A stretch of DNA of 9,250 nt, from contig DASPXK010000114.1 in NCBI GenBank assembly GCA_035637315.1, forward strand, positions 1-9,250. Direction: 5' to 3'. The notes beneath the pieces are model-generated. The model was not told the origin of the DNA, made no database searches, and worked only from the letters and a program-made list of their open reading frames with translations. Shown here piece by piece: positions 1-6,394 of the stretch. Every line of letters starts with the position of its first letter. The stretch's first letter is position 1. A program made the position numbers and the translations under genes. Source of the DNA: DASPXK01 sp035637315. Lineage in GTDB: Bacteria; Chloroflexota; UBA6077; JACCZL01.

Positions 1-816
1 CTGGCGGCGGAGGCGGCTGGGAGCAAGCTGTACAAGCAGTACGATCCGGACCGACACACGGGGCCGCTGCGGCCGGAGCAGCTGCCCGGGACCGACCTGG
101 CCAACGCGTTTCGGCTGTCGCTGGACAGCACGCCCGCCGCCCCGGCATCGCCGGCCGCCAGCAAACCGACCAGCGCCCCCAAGGCGGCGACGGCCGCTCC
201 AGCCCCCACGGCGACCGTCGGCCCGGCTGGCACGCCTCAGAAATCCTCCAAGACCCCGACGCCCGGCTCGTCAGCCAGCGCGACACCCGTTCCCGGCACC
301 CCGCCAGAGGGTGACCCAAAGGGCATCGTCATCAAGCTGAGCGAGGCGGGCAAGGACGCCAAGGAGGCCGATCATCAGCAGTACGCCGACGGTCGCCAGA
401 CCTGGTACGCGGTCCGCTACGAGCGACCGCAGACCTTCTCCGGCTTTCGAAGCGGTCCGGTGACCGTCTACAGCAAGGCGATCATCGCCAGCGACGTCGC
501 CACGGCGCAGGACATCTTCAACGAGCAGGTGGCGCTCAACCAGAAGTTCCCCGAGGCCAAAGAGAAGATCGGTGGAAAGTTCGACTTCGCTCTGGAAGGT
601 GACGAGTACATTGGCGAGCAGGCGCAGGGCTTCTCGGCCTGCAACGATGACTGCAACTCCTCGGGCGAGACGTACCTACACCACCGGCTGGTGTTCCGCA
701 ATGCGAACATGGTCGGCGTGATCTACACCTGGGGCATCGGCGGCGACACGCCCGAAGGCAACAAGAAGGTCTTCGTCCGGCAGTTTGCCGAGAAGATGGT
801 CTCGCGCTGGAGCTAG
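1..816 (+). CDS. C-terminal part of a secreted/surface protein of unknown function, with Pro/Thr/Ala-rich linker (5'-partial)
   Basis: Frame +1 is open from the first base to the TAG at 814-816, giving 271 residues without an N-terminus; a GTG at 460 is internal and not the likely start. Residues 1-40 are ordinary and charged. Residues 41-102 are a low-complexity linker of Ala, Pro, Thr and Ser, the kind that tethers extracellular domains to the membrane in Chloroflexota and Actinobacteria. Residues 103-271 look like a compact alpha/beta domain rich in aromatic and charged residues, with two cysteines four residues apart (214 and 218, ACNDDCNSSGE) that could form a disulfide or bind a metal. 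The chain ends in KMVSRWS. I do not recognise the family. The missing N-terminus probably carries a membrane anchor or another domain. The gene converges on the transporter operon and is therefore not co-transcribed with it. That it is coding is well supported by codon pattern and composition; the function is open. Confidence 0.8.
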   Translation: MAAEAAGSKLYKQYDPDRHTGPLRPEQLPGTDLANAFRLSLDSTPAAPASPAASKPTSAPKAATAAPAPTATVGPAGTPQKSSKTPTPGSSASATPVPGTPPEGDPKGIVIKLSEAGKDAKEADHQQYADGRQTWYAVRYERPQTFSGFRSGPVTVYSKAIIASDVATAQDIFNEQVALNQKFPEAKEKIGGKFDFALEGDEYIGEQAQGFSACNDDCNSSGETYLHHRLVFRNANMVGVIYTWGIGGDTPEGNKKVFVRQFAEKMVSRWS

Positions 817-842
817 GGCCTACCTGCCATCCCGAGGCTTTA

Positions 843-906
843 TGTCATCGTGAGCGAAGCGAAGGATCCGCGATCCAGGCGCGGTATCCTGGCTGCGCTC
901 GGAATG
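843..906. repeat. Imperfect palindromic dispersed repeat in the convergent intergenic region
   Basis: The left arm starts TGTCATCGTGAGCGAAGCGA (843-862) and runs on to GGATCC. It closely resembles a short sequence, TGTCATCCTGAGCGAAGCGA, that I recall as recurring in intergenic regions of many Chloroflexota, Acidobacteria and Deltaproteobacteria genomes. The right arm (888-906, CCTGGCTGCGCTCGGAATG) is its degenerate inverse: GAGCG at 852-856 pairs with CGCTC at 896-900. A short internal stem, CCGCG (868-872) with CGCGG (880-884), closes the tip. The element lies between two convergent genes, where a stem-loop could act as a bidirectional terminator or protect the 3' ends of both transcripts. 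No T-tract follows on either side, so classic intrinsic termination is not evident. Copy number elsewhere in the genome cannot be seen from here. Confidence 0.6.
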
Positions 907-930
907 GGAAGTTTGGGGCGACACCGGGCG

Positions 931-1833
931 TTACCCCCGCAGGCTGGGGTCGAGCGCGTCGCGGAGCCCGTCGCCGAGTAGGTTAAAGCCTAGAACGGCC
1001 AGAAAAATCATCGCCGCGGGCGCGAGCACGAACCACGGCGCGATCTCCAAATACTGGAATCCAACCTGGACCATCGAGCCCCACGTGGCGGTCGGGGGTT
1101 GGGCTCCCAGCCCGATGAAACTGAGGCTCGACTCGGTTATGATCGCGAACCCGATCCCGAGCGATGCCTGGACGACGATCGGGGCGATCGAGTTGGGCAA
1201 CATGTGCCGAAATAGGATCCGTGGAATGCTGGCGCCACAGGCGAAGACGGCCAGCACGTAGTCGTTTTGCTTGACGGACAGGATCTGCCCACGCATCAGG
1301 CGGGTGTACGTGGGTATCGCAACCACCGCGATGGCAAACATGGCATTCTGCAAGCCGGAGCCGAGGACGGCCGTGATGACCAGCGCGAGCACGAGCGGCG
1401 GCAGCGCCATGAGGCTATCCACGACGCGCATCAGCAGCTCGTCCAGGCGTCCGCCCGAATAGCCAACGGTGAGCCCAAGCGGCACACCCACCGCTACGGC
1501 CAGCGTGACCGCCGCGACCCCAACCGCGAGCGACAGCCGCGCCCCGTGCAAGAGGCGACTCAGGATGTCGCGTCCCAGATCGTCGGTCCCCAGGACGTGT
1601 GGCCAACCCGGCGGCTGGAGCACGGCCCGAAAGTCCTGGGCATTGGGGGCGTACGGCGCGAGCGCCGGCGCCGCCACCGCCAGGAGCAGCTCCAGCCCCA
1701 CCAAGACAATACCGACCACAGCCAGTCGGCGGCGCGTGAAGCGCCGCAGGCCGTAAGCCAGTCCGCGGTGTGCTGGCCGCGCGGTGGCCACACTGGCCTC
1801 CGCCAGGGCCGGCGCGCTCATGGTCTCTGCCAT
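931..1833 (-). CDS. dppC: ABC transporter permease, DppC/OppC type
   Basis: This is the second transmembrane subunit of a family-5 (peptide/nickel-type) ABC importer and would pair with the DppB-type protein upstream. The 300 residues fit the family. A cytoplasmic N-terminus with an Arg-rich stretch (RRFTRRRL, 30-37) precedes TM1 (about 38-60). The DppC signature GTDDLGRDILSRLLHGARLS follows at 82-101. Hydrophobic segments lie near 102-125, 138-160, 163-178, 216-236 and 265-287. The cytoplasmic EAA loop that contacts the ATPase is at 191-214 (DYVLAVFACGAS...RHMLPN). Its conserved Gly is kept, but the usual AARALGAS reads AVFACGAS. The C-terminus DALDPSLRG is typical. The ATG is 13 bases after the dppB stop; no Shine-Dalgarno is seen and the spacer carries CCTCC instead, so translation is probably coupled to dppB. 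A second ATG at 1821 (residue 5) is possible. The symbol denotes the family, not a proven dipeptide substrate. Confidence 0.93.
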   Translation of the reverse strand: MAETMSAPALAEASVATARPAHRGLAYGLRRFTRRRLAVVGIVLVGLELLLAVAAPALAPYAPNAQDFRAVLQPPGWPHVLGTDDLGRDILSRLLHGARLSLAVGVAAVTLAVAVGVPLGLTVGYSGGRLDELLMRVVDSLMALPPLVLALVITAVLGSGLQNAMFAIAVVAIPTYTRLMRGQILSVKQNDYVLAVFACGASIPRILFRHMLPNSIAPIVVQASLGIGFAIITESSLSFIGLGAQPPTATWGSMVQVGFQYLEIAPWFVLAPAAMIFLAVLGFNLLGDGLRDALDPSLRG

Positions 1834-1846
1834 TTGGAGGACTTAC
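1834..1846 (-). promoter_or_regulatory. Spacer before the DppC-type gene without Shine-Dalgarno
   Basis: The 13 transcribed bases between the dppB TAA and the dppC ATG read GTAAGTCCTCCAA. They contain CCTCC (complement of 1836-1840), which matches the anti-Shine-Dalgarno core of 16S rRNA instead of complementing it. No GGAG-like site lies at usable distance before either ATG (1833 or 1821; only GGCAGAG near the second). Coupled re-initiation after dppB is the simplest way to translate this gene. Confidence 0.4.
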
Positions 1847-2800
1847 TTAGCTCAGGCGGATGCGCGGGTCGAGATACCCATAGACCAGATCGACGGCCAG
1901 GTTCGCGAACACAACCGCGAAGCTGATGAGCAGGACGACTGCCTGGACGATGGCGTAGTCTCGACTAAAGATCGCTTCGACGAGAAGCCGCCCGGTGCCC
2001 GGGACGGCAAATATCGTCTCCGTGATCACGGCGCCGCCCAGCAGGTTGCCAAGCTGAATTCCGAGGATCGTGACGACCGGTAGCATCCCGTTCTTGAACG
2101 CGTGTCCGAGGATCACTCGTCTTTCGCGCAGCCCTTTCGCGCGGGCGGTGGTGACGTATGGCTGCTGGAGCACCTCGACGAGGCCGGAGCGCGCTTGGCG
2201 CGTGGTGACCGCTGCTAGGCCCAGGCCGAGCGTCACGGCCGGCATGAGCGAGACTTTCAGGCTCTGCAGCGGGTCTACCAGTGGCGACACGTAGCCCGAC
2301 GCCGGTAGCCACCTCAGCCGTAGCGCAACGACGTAGATCAGCACACCGCCCAGGAGGAAGTACGGCATTGCCGCTCCCACGAGCGCCCCAACCGTCCCAA
2401 GCCAGTCCTTCCAGGAATTGGGGCTCGTCGCCGACATGACGCCGACCGGGATGGCGATGATCAGGGCGGTCAGCCACGCCATCAGTCCGATCTGAATGGT
2501 TGGCAGCAGGCGAGGCACCAGGACGTTGATAACGGGCTGTCGACTGCGAATCGAGCGCCCGAGGTCGCCGCTCAGGATCTTGCGCGCCCAGGTCACGTAC
2601 TGGACGTAGATCGGCTTGTCCAGGTCGTTTTCCTGACGCAGTCGCTCGAGGAGGTCGGGCGAGATATCCGACTGGGCCTCGCCGGCGATCATGATGATCG
2701 GGTCGCCGGGCAGGACGCGCATCACTACGAACAAGATGATCGACGTCACCACCACGACCGGGATGGTTGCCAGCAGCCGTCGGAGAAGGTACTTCGTCAC
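1847..2800 (-). CDS. dppB: ABC transporter permease, DppB/OppB/GsiC type
   Basis: This is the first transmembrane subunit of the importer, forming the translocation channel with the DppC-type protein. The 317 residues are normal for the family. The start is a GTG (2800-2798); it gives the standard opening MTKYLLRRLLATIP, in which a basic N-terminus leads into TM1 (about 10-30) ending in the family hallmark RVLPGDP (28-34). Residues 35-98 are the extracellular region, with a typical LDKPIYVQYVTW segment and GDLGRSI. Further hydrophobic segments lie at about 100-123, 136-160, 186-200, 240-262 and 283-308. The EAA loop for ATPase docking is at 215-241 (YVTTARAKGL...GMLP, with A-x-x-x-G and the closing LP). 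The C-terminus YLDPRIRLS is also typical. The upstream site (AGGA, close to the GTG) is weak, consistent with lower output than the receptor genes. It lies 91 bases after SBP3. Substrate cannot be read from a permease. Confidence 0.94.
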   Translation of the reverse strand: MTKYLLRRLLATIPVVVVTSIILFVVMRVLPGDPIIMIAGEAQSDISPDLLERLRQENDLDKPIYVQYVTWARKILSGDLGRSIRSRQPVINVLVPRLLPTIQIGLMAWLTALIIAIPVGVMSATSPNSWKDWLGTVGALVGAAMPYFLLGGVLIYVVALRLRWLPASGYVSPLVDPLQSLKVSLMPAVTLGLGLAAVTTRQARSGLVEVLQQPYVTTARAKGLRERRVILGHAFKNGMLPVVTILGIQLGNLLGGAVITETIFAVPGTGRLLVEAIFSRDYAIVQAVVLLISFAVVFANLAVDLVYGYLDPRIRLS

Positions 2801-2831
2801 AGTCCTAATCTAGACAGCGAGGCAGGCCCGT

Positions 2832-2867
2832 CGCCGACGCGTCGCAGCAACCCTGCTTTCGTCGGCG
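2832..2867. promoter_or_regulatory. Stem-loop between SBP3 and the permease genes
   Basis: CGCCGACG (2832-2839) is perfectly complementary to CGTCGGCG (2860-2867). Inside the loop GCAG (2844-2847) can pair with CTGC (2853-2856), extending the fold. It sits in the 91-base gap after the last receptor gene. In the maltose operon of enteric bacteria a hairpin between receptor and permease genes stabilises or trims the upstream mRNA so that receptor exceeds permease; a similar role is inferred here. There is no T-run on the minus strand right after it, so full termination is unlikely. The structure is read by eye and its energy has not been calculated. Confidence 0.45.
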
Positions 2868-2891
2868 GGGGCGCCAGGTCATCGGGCGACC

Positions 2892-4544
2892 CTAGCCGAG
2901 ACGCACGTCGAGAAACCGAATGAGGCCGTCCGGGCGGTGGACGAAGCCCTGCACCTTCGGCGAAAGGCCCTTGATGTTGGAGCCGTAGTGGAACGGGATC
3001 AGGGGAGAATCCTCAGTTGTTAGCTCCGCGATTTGGCGCATGAGCTTGCGCCGGCTCGCCTGGTCACCCTCGACGCGCTGAGCGTCGAGCAGTCGGTCCA
3101 TCTCTGGATTGCTGTACTTGGGCAGATTCCAGCTTCCCTTCGTGACAAGGTTCACACCCAGGTACTGGTCCGGGTCCGGGCGGTAGCCCCACCAGGTCAG
3201 GCCCATCGTGAAGTCGGTGGTATTCTCGTGGCGGGCGAACCAGGCTGAGCTGTCCTCGACCGTGATGTTGAAGCCGACGCCAACCTCGGCACCGTTCGCC
3301 TGAAGGATCTGAGCGACCTGCTGCCGAACGGGATCCTGATGGACGTAGACGGTGAACTCCGCTGGCAGCTTCACGCCGGACGCGGCCAGGAGGTCCTTCG
3401 CCTTGTCAAGGTTGCGAGAGGTGGGCTTGTAGTTGGGGTCGTGGTAAGGCGAGCCCGGCAACAAGAGGTCCCACGCGGGTGAGCCGGTGTTCTTGTAGAC
3501 GACGCTTTGGATGACGTCGCGGTCCATCAGCCAGCCCCAGGCCTGGCGGAACTGCTTGTTCGAGCCCGGCCCCGCCTGGGTGTTGAAGAAGAGCCAGTCG
3601 ACTCGGAAGCCGGTTTTCTCCGAGACCACCACGTCGCTCGCGCCCTTCAGGCGCTCCAGGTCCTGGAACGGCATGTCTTCGGCAATGTGGATGCCACCGC
3701 TGCGCAGCTCCGTCAGGCGGGTACCGCTCGCCGGGATGGGTCGGAAGACGATCCGCTCGAGATTTGGCTTGTCCTTCACCCAGTAGTCCGGGTTTCGTTC
3801 GAGGATGGTCTGGTTATCCTTGGTGTATTCGATGAACTTGAACGGTCCGGTTCCAACCGGGTGGATCCCGTAGTCGGTCCCCCACTTCTGCATCGCCGCC
3901 GGCGACCGCGCCATGCCGTTCATGTCGTAGAACGGGATGATGAAGGCCACGAATGCCGCTTTGGCTTTGACGCGGACGGTCGAGCTGTCGACCACCTCGA
4001 CCTTGTCGAGCTGAGCGATCTCGCTGCGCCAGATGTTCTTCAGGTCAGGGTTAGCCATCCGCTCGATGTTGAGCTTGACGGCTTCGGCGTCGAGCGTGGT
4101 ACCGTCGTGAAACTTGATCCCCTGGCGCAGCCTGAAGACGTAAGTCGTCGGATCCGTCTGCTCCCACGAGTCGGCCAGCCATGGGATCGGCTTGCCCTGC
4201 TCGTCGACGTCGATCAAGGCCTCGTGGATACTGCCGCGGACCATGCGGGCCTGGGGTTCGCCAGATTCGGCCGGGTCCATCGACTGCGGATCGATCGAGA
4301 AGCCCACGACCAGCGTGCCGCCGGGCTTGGCCGCGGCCGGCGCGGCCTGGGTTGGCGGGGCCGCGGCAGGCTTGGGCGCCTCGGTCGGCTTGGCGGCCGG
4401 GGCCGCGGGAGCAGCTGTCGGCTTCGCGGGCGGGGCGGTTGGCGGGGCGGCGGCCGGTTGGCCACAAGCCGCAAGCAGTGACGTGCCGGCCAGCGCCCCG
4501 CCGATACCCAGCACGTGGCCCAGGAACTGTCGCCTAGTCAGCAT
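2892..4544 (-). CDS. ABC transporter substrate-binding lipoprotein, family 5 (SBP3)
   Basis: Extracytoplasmic receptor that captures the solute and delivers it to the DppBC-type permease. 550 residues. The N-terminus has a twin-arginine motif (LTRRQFLG, 2-9), a hydrophobic core and a clean lipobox LAAC with Cys27 as lipidation site. Residues 28-75 are an Ala/Pro/Thr/Lys linker. The SBP_bac_5 fold runs from about 76 to 525: GGTLVVG, LRQGIKFHDGTTLDAEAVK (139-157), VGTGPF (230-235), LERNPDYW (248-255), FRPIPASGTRLTELRSGG (267-284) and WWGYRPDPDQYL (451-462). It closes with IKGLSPKVQGF (524-534) and ends in RFLDVRLG. Tyr454 stands where DppA/OppA have the amino-binding Asp. The ATG is fixed by AAGGAG seven bases upstream. 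SBP3 is the most divergent of the three paralogs: it has TRLTELRSGGI and NQTILERN where the other two share TRLTELRSGGV and QHTIVERN. It is the receptor nearest the permease genes and may be the ancestral copy. The ligand is unknown. Confidence 0.93.
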   Translation of the reverse strand: MLTRRQFLGHVLGIGGALAGTSLLAACGQPAAAPPTAPPAKPTAAPAAPAAKPTEAPKPAAAPPTQAAPAAAKPGGTLVVGFSIDPQSMDPAESGEPQARMVRGSIHEALIDVDEQGKPIPWLADSWEQTDPTTYVFRLRQGIKFHDGTTLDAEAVKLNIERMANPDLKNIWRSEIAQLDKVEVVDSSTVRVKAKAAFVAFIIPFYDMNGMARSPAAMQKWGTDYGIHPVGTGPFKFIEYTKDNQTILERNPDYWVKDKPNLERIVFRPIPASGTRLTELRSGGIHIAEDMPFQDLERLKGASDVVVSEKTGFRVDWLFFNTQAGPGSNKQFRQAWGWLMDRDVIQSVVYKNTGSPAWDLLLPGSPYHDPNYKPTSRNLDKAKDLLAASGVKLPAEFTVYVHQDPVRQQVAQILQANGAEVGVGFNITVEDSSAWFARHENTTDFTMGLTWWGYRPDPDQYLGVNLVTKGSWNLPKYSNPEMDRLLDAQRVEGDQASRRKLMRQIAELTTEDSPLIPFHYGSNIKGLSPKVQGFVHRPDGLIRFLDVRLG

Positions 4545-4566
4545 CGGGCCGCTCCTTTCGAATTCC

Positions 4567-4626
4567 CCCTCACCCCGGCCCTCTCCCTCAAGGGGCCCTC
4601 AAGGGGAGAGGGGGTTGGGGTGAGGG
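4567..4626. repeat. Long GC-rich palindromic repeat between SBP2 and SBP3
   Basis: The outer arms CCCTCACCCC (4567-4576) and GGGGTGAGGG (4617-4626) are perfectly complementary. The inner arms CCCTCTCCC (4579-4587) and GGGAGAGGG (4604-4612) extend the stem. The loop contains a perfect tandem duplication of the 11-mer CCCTCAAGGGG (4585-4595 and 4596-4606), each copy itself close to palindromic. Sequences of this type (CCCTCACCCC...CTCTCCC...GGGGAGAGGG...GGGTGAGGG) are, from memory, dispersed intergenic repeats in many unrelated GC-rich bacteria. Here the element fills most of the 90-base gap inside the operon, nine bases after the SBP2 stop codon and before the SBP3 ribosome-binding site. It could be a mobile REP/MITE-like insertion that also works as an mRNA-stabilising or attenuating hairpin. 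No flanking target duplication is obvious. Confidence 0.7.
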
Positions 4627-4634
4627 CCTCTAGA

Positions 4635-6344
4635 CTAGCCCTCCAGGGAGATCCGCTGGTAGCGGATGATCGAGTCCGGCATGTGCTGGAAGTCACGCAC
4701 CTTGGGACTGAGGCCCTTGATGTTGGGTCCCTCCCAGTAGTAGATGTAGATGCACTCCTCGCTCACGATATCGCGCAGCTGCTGATAGATCGGGCGCCGC
4801 TCCTCGGAGCGCGAGGCGGCGCGGCCTTTGGCGAGCAGGTCGTCGATGCGCGGGTCTTTGATGTGCCCATAGTTGTTGTTGCTCTGCGAGAACATTAGCG
4901 TCGATAGGTACTGGTCAGGGTCGGGCCGGTATCCCCACCAGCCCCAGCCGGTGTCGAAGAAGTAGTTGCCGTTTCGGACCCATTCGGTCCTGGCCGCCGT
5001 GTCCATCTGCTTGATGTCGAGCTGGACGCCGATCTCGCCAAGCTGGGCTTGCACGACCTGGGTGACACGCTGCTTGACTGGGTCCGAGGTCACGCCTACC
5101 TCGAACCGAATCGGCGAGGGAGCAGCGGACTCCTGCATGAGCTGTTTGGCCTTGCTCAGGTCGTAGGTGTACGGCCGGAAGCTCGGGTCGTGAAACGGCG
5201 TGCCCGGGAAGAAGGGCTGGTAGCCGACCGCGCCGATCCCGAAGAAGGCCCCCTGCAGGATGGCCTGGCGGTCCACGGCCCAATTGACCGCCTGGCGAAG
5301 CTTCTTGTTCGTACCATACGGGTCCTTGTCCGAGACGAAGTGGAAGTAGTCGAAACGGAACCCATCCTTGATCGACAGCACAAGCTCGGACATGTCCTTC
5401 AGCCGCGGTATGTCTTGCAGAGGTAGGTCCTCGGCCAGGTGGACCCCGCCGCTGCGCAGCTCGGTCAGGCGAGTACTGTCGACGGGAATCGGGCGGAACG
5501 TTATCCGCTCCAGACGCGGCAATCCCGACTCCCAGTAGTCCGGGTTTCGCTCGACGATCGTGTGCTGGTCCTTGGCGTATTCGACGAATTTGAACGGGCC
5601 GGTCCCGACCGGGTGCAGACCGTAGTCGTCACCCCACTTCTGGACCGCCGCCGGCGAGACGACGAAGCCGGACCAGTCGAACAGCGCCGCCAGGAACGGC
5701 GCGAACGGCTGCTTCAGCGCGACTTTGACTGTGGATGCGTCGACGATGCTCGTCGCTTCGACCGCGGCCAACTCGCCAGCACGGACCGACTTCACCTTTG
5801 GGTCGAGGTGGCGATCGAAGTGGAACTTGACGGCCTCGGCGTTGAAGTCGGTCCCGTCGTGGAATTTGACCCCTCGGCGCAGCTTGAGGAGGTAGGTGCG
5901 GTCGTCTGGCTGTTCCCACGACTCGACCAGCTCCGGTTCGACGTTGCCTTGCTCGTCCACGCTGACCAGAGCGTTATAGATCGTTCGACCGATCCGCCTG
6001 GGGGGCAGTCCGAACATGTTGGCCGGGTCGAAGGTGTTCGGATCGGCCTCGTTTCCTGCCACCAGCATCCCGCCGGCCTTCGGCTGGGCGGGCCCGCTGG
6101 TGGGCTTCGGCGCGGCCCCGCTTTGCGGGGTGGGGACGGCCGCGGCCGGTGCCGCCGTCAGGGCTGGGGGCGCCGCAGCAGGGGCCTGTGGCGTGGCCGT
6201 CGGCTGGGCGGGCGGCGCCGGCTGAGTGGGCTGCGTTGGTTGCGCGCAGGCGGCGGTTAGTCCGGCCAGGCCAGTGCCGAAGGCGAGGAGGAATCGCCGT
6301 CGTGTCGTGCGCTGGGCGGTAAGGATGTGGCTCGGCGTACTCAT
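4635..6344 (-). CDS. ABC transporter substrate-binding lipoprotein, family 5 (SBP2)
   Basis: Second of three tandem extracytoplasmic receptors, 569 residues from the chosen ATG. A GTG 13 codons upstream (6383) is in frame, but the ATG at 6344 has GGGAG seven bases before it and gives a normal signal peptide. That peptide has a twin-arginine motif (TRRRFLL, 14-20), a hydrophobic stretch and a lipobox-like TAAC with Cys33. Residues 34-90 are a Pro/Gln/Thr/Ala linker beginning AQPTQPTQP. The SBP_bac_5 fold spans about 91-545: RRGVKFHDGTDFNAEAVKF (156-174), VGTGPF (246-251), VEYAKDQHTIVERNPDYW (254-271), FRPIPVDSTRLTELRSGGV (283-301) and WWGYRPDPDQYL (469-480). It closes with IKGLSPKVRDF (542-552) and RYQRISLEG. 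Long stretches are identical to SBP1, making the pair the most recent duplication. Tyr472 replaces the peptide amino-binding Asp of DppA/OppA. It starts 50 bases after the SBP1 stop and is followed by a palindromic repeat. Ligand unknown. Confidence 0.93.
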   Translation of the reverse strand: MSTPSHILTAQRTTRRRFLLAFGTGLAGLTAACAQPTQPTQPAPPAQPTATPQAPAAAPPALTAAPAAAVPTPQSGAAPKPTSGPAQPKAGGMLVAGNEADPNTFDPANMFGLPPRRIGRTIYNALVSVDEQGNVEPELVESWEQPDDRTYLLKLRRGVKFHDGTDFNAEAVKFHFDRHLDPKVKSVRAGELAAVEATSIVDASTVKVALKQPFAPFLAALFDWSGFVVSPAAVQKWGDDYGLHPVGTGPFKFVEYAKDQHTIVERNPDYWESGLPRLERITFRPIPVDSTRLTELRSGGVHLAEDLPLQDIPRLKDMSELVLSIKDGFRFDYFHFVSDKDPYGTNKKLRQAVNWAVDRQAILQGAFFGIGAVGYQPFFPGTPFHDPSFRPYTYDLSKAKQLMQESAAPSPIRFEVGVTSDPVKQRVTQVVQAQLGEIGVQLDIKQMDTAARTEWVRNGNYFFDTGWGWWGYRPDPDQYLSTLMFSQSNNNYGHIKDPRIDDLLAKGRAASRSEERRPIYQQLRDIVSEECIYIYYWEGPNIKGLSPKVRDFQHMPDSIIRYQRISLEG

Positions 6345-6351
6345 CTGAACA

Positions 6352-6356
6352 CTCCC
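6352..6356 (-). promoter_or_regulatory. Ribosome-binding site that sets the SBP2 start
   Basis: On the minus strand GGGAG precedes ATG (6344-6342) by seven bases. The alternative GTG at 6383 has only a distant AAGG before it and would place 13 residues (MVIHGAEPAG...) ahead of the Tat signal. SBP1 (GGGAGGG at 8077-8083) and SBP3 (AAGGAG at 4552-4557) have equally strong sites, in contrast to the weak ones of the permease genes. Confidence 0.7.
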
Positions 6357-6394
6357 GGCGGGTTCGGCTCCATGAATGACCACAGACCGGCGCC

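Noticed and set aside
468..710. 80-codon minus-strand open frame within the first gene
   Set aside because: Ser/Ala-rich shadow; the plus-strand frame is open from the window edge and ends naturally at 816.
817..930. Intrinsic terminator for the operon
   Set aside because: A hairpin-capable repeat is present, but no T-run follows it in either direction, so I list it only as a repeat with possible terminator function.
1267..1926. 219-codon plus-strand open frame over the DppC/DppB junction
   Set aside because: Arg/His/Gln-rich product without any motif, antisense to two well-defined permease genes.
3507..4481. 324-codon plus-strand open frame opposite SBP3
   Set aside because: Lies wholly antisense to a clear receptor gene. 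Its product is Arg/Gly/Leu-rich low complexity, mirroring the Ala/Pro linker; an artefact of high GC third positions.
5439..6260. 273-codon plus-strand open frame opposite SBP2
   Set aside because: Same shadow effect. It is analogous to the frame opposite SBP3 because the two genes are homologous; the Gly/Arg-rich tail mirrors the linker.
6345..6383. GTG start for SBP2 at 6383
   Set aside because: It would put 13 residues ahead of the signal peptide and has no good ribosome-binding site; the ATG at 6344 has GGGAG at seven bases.
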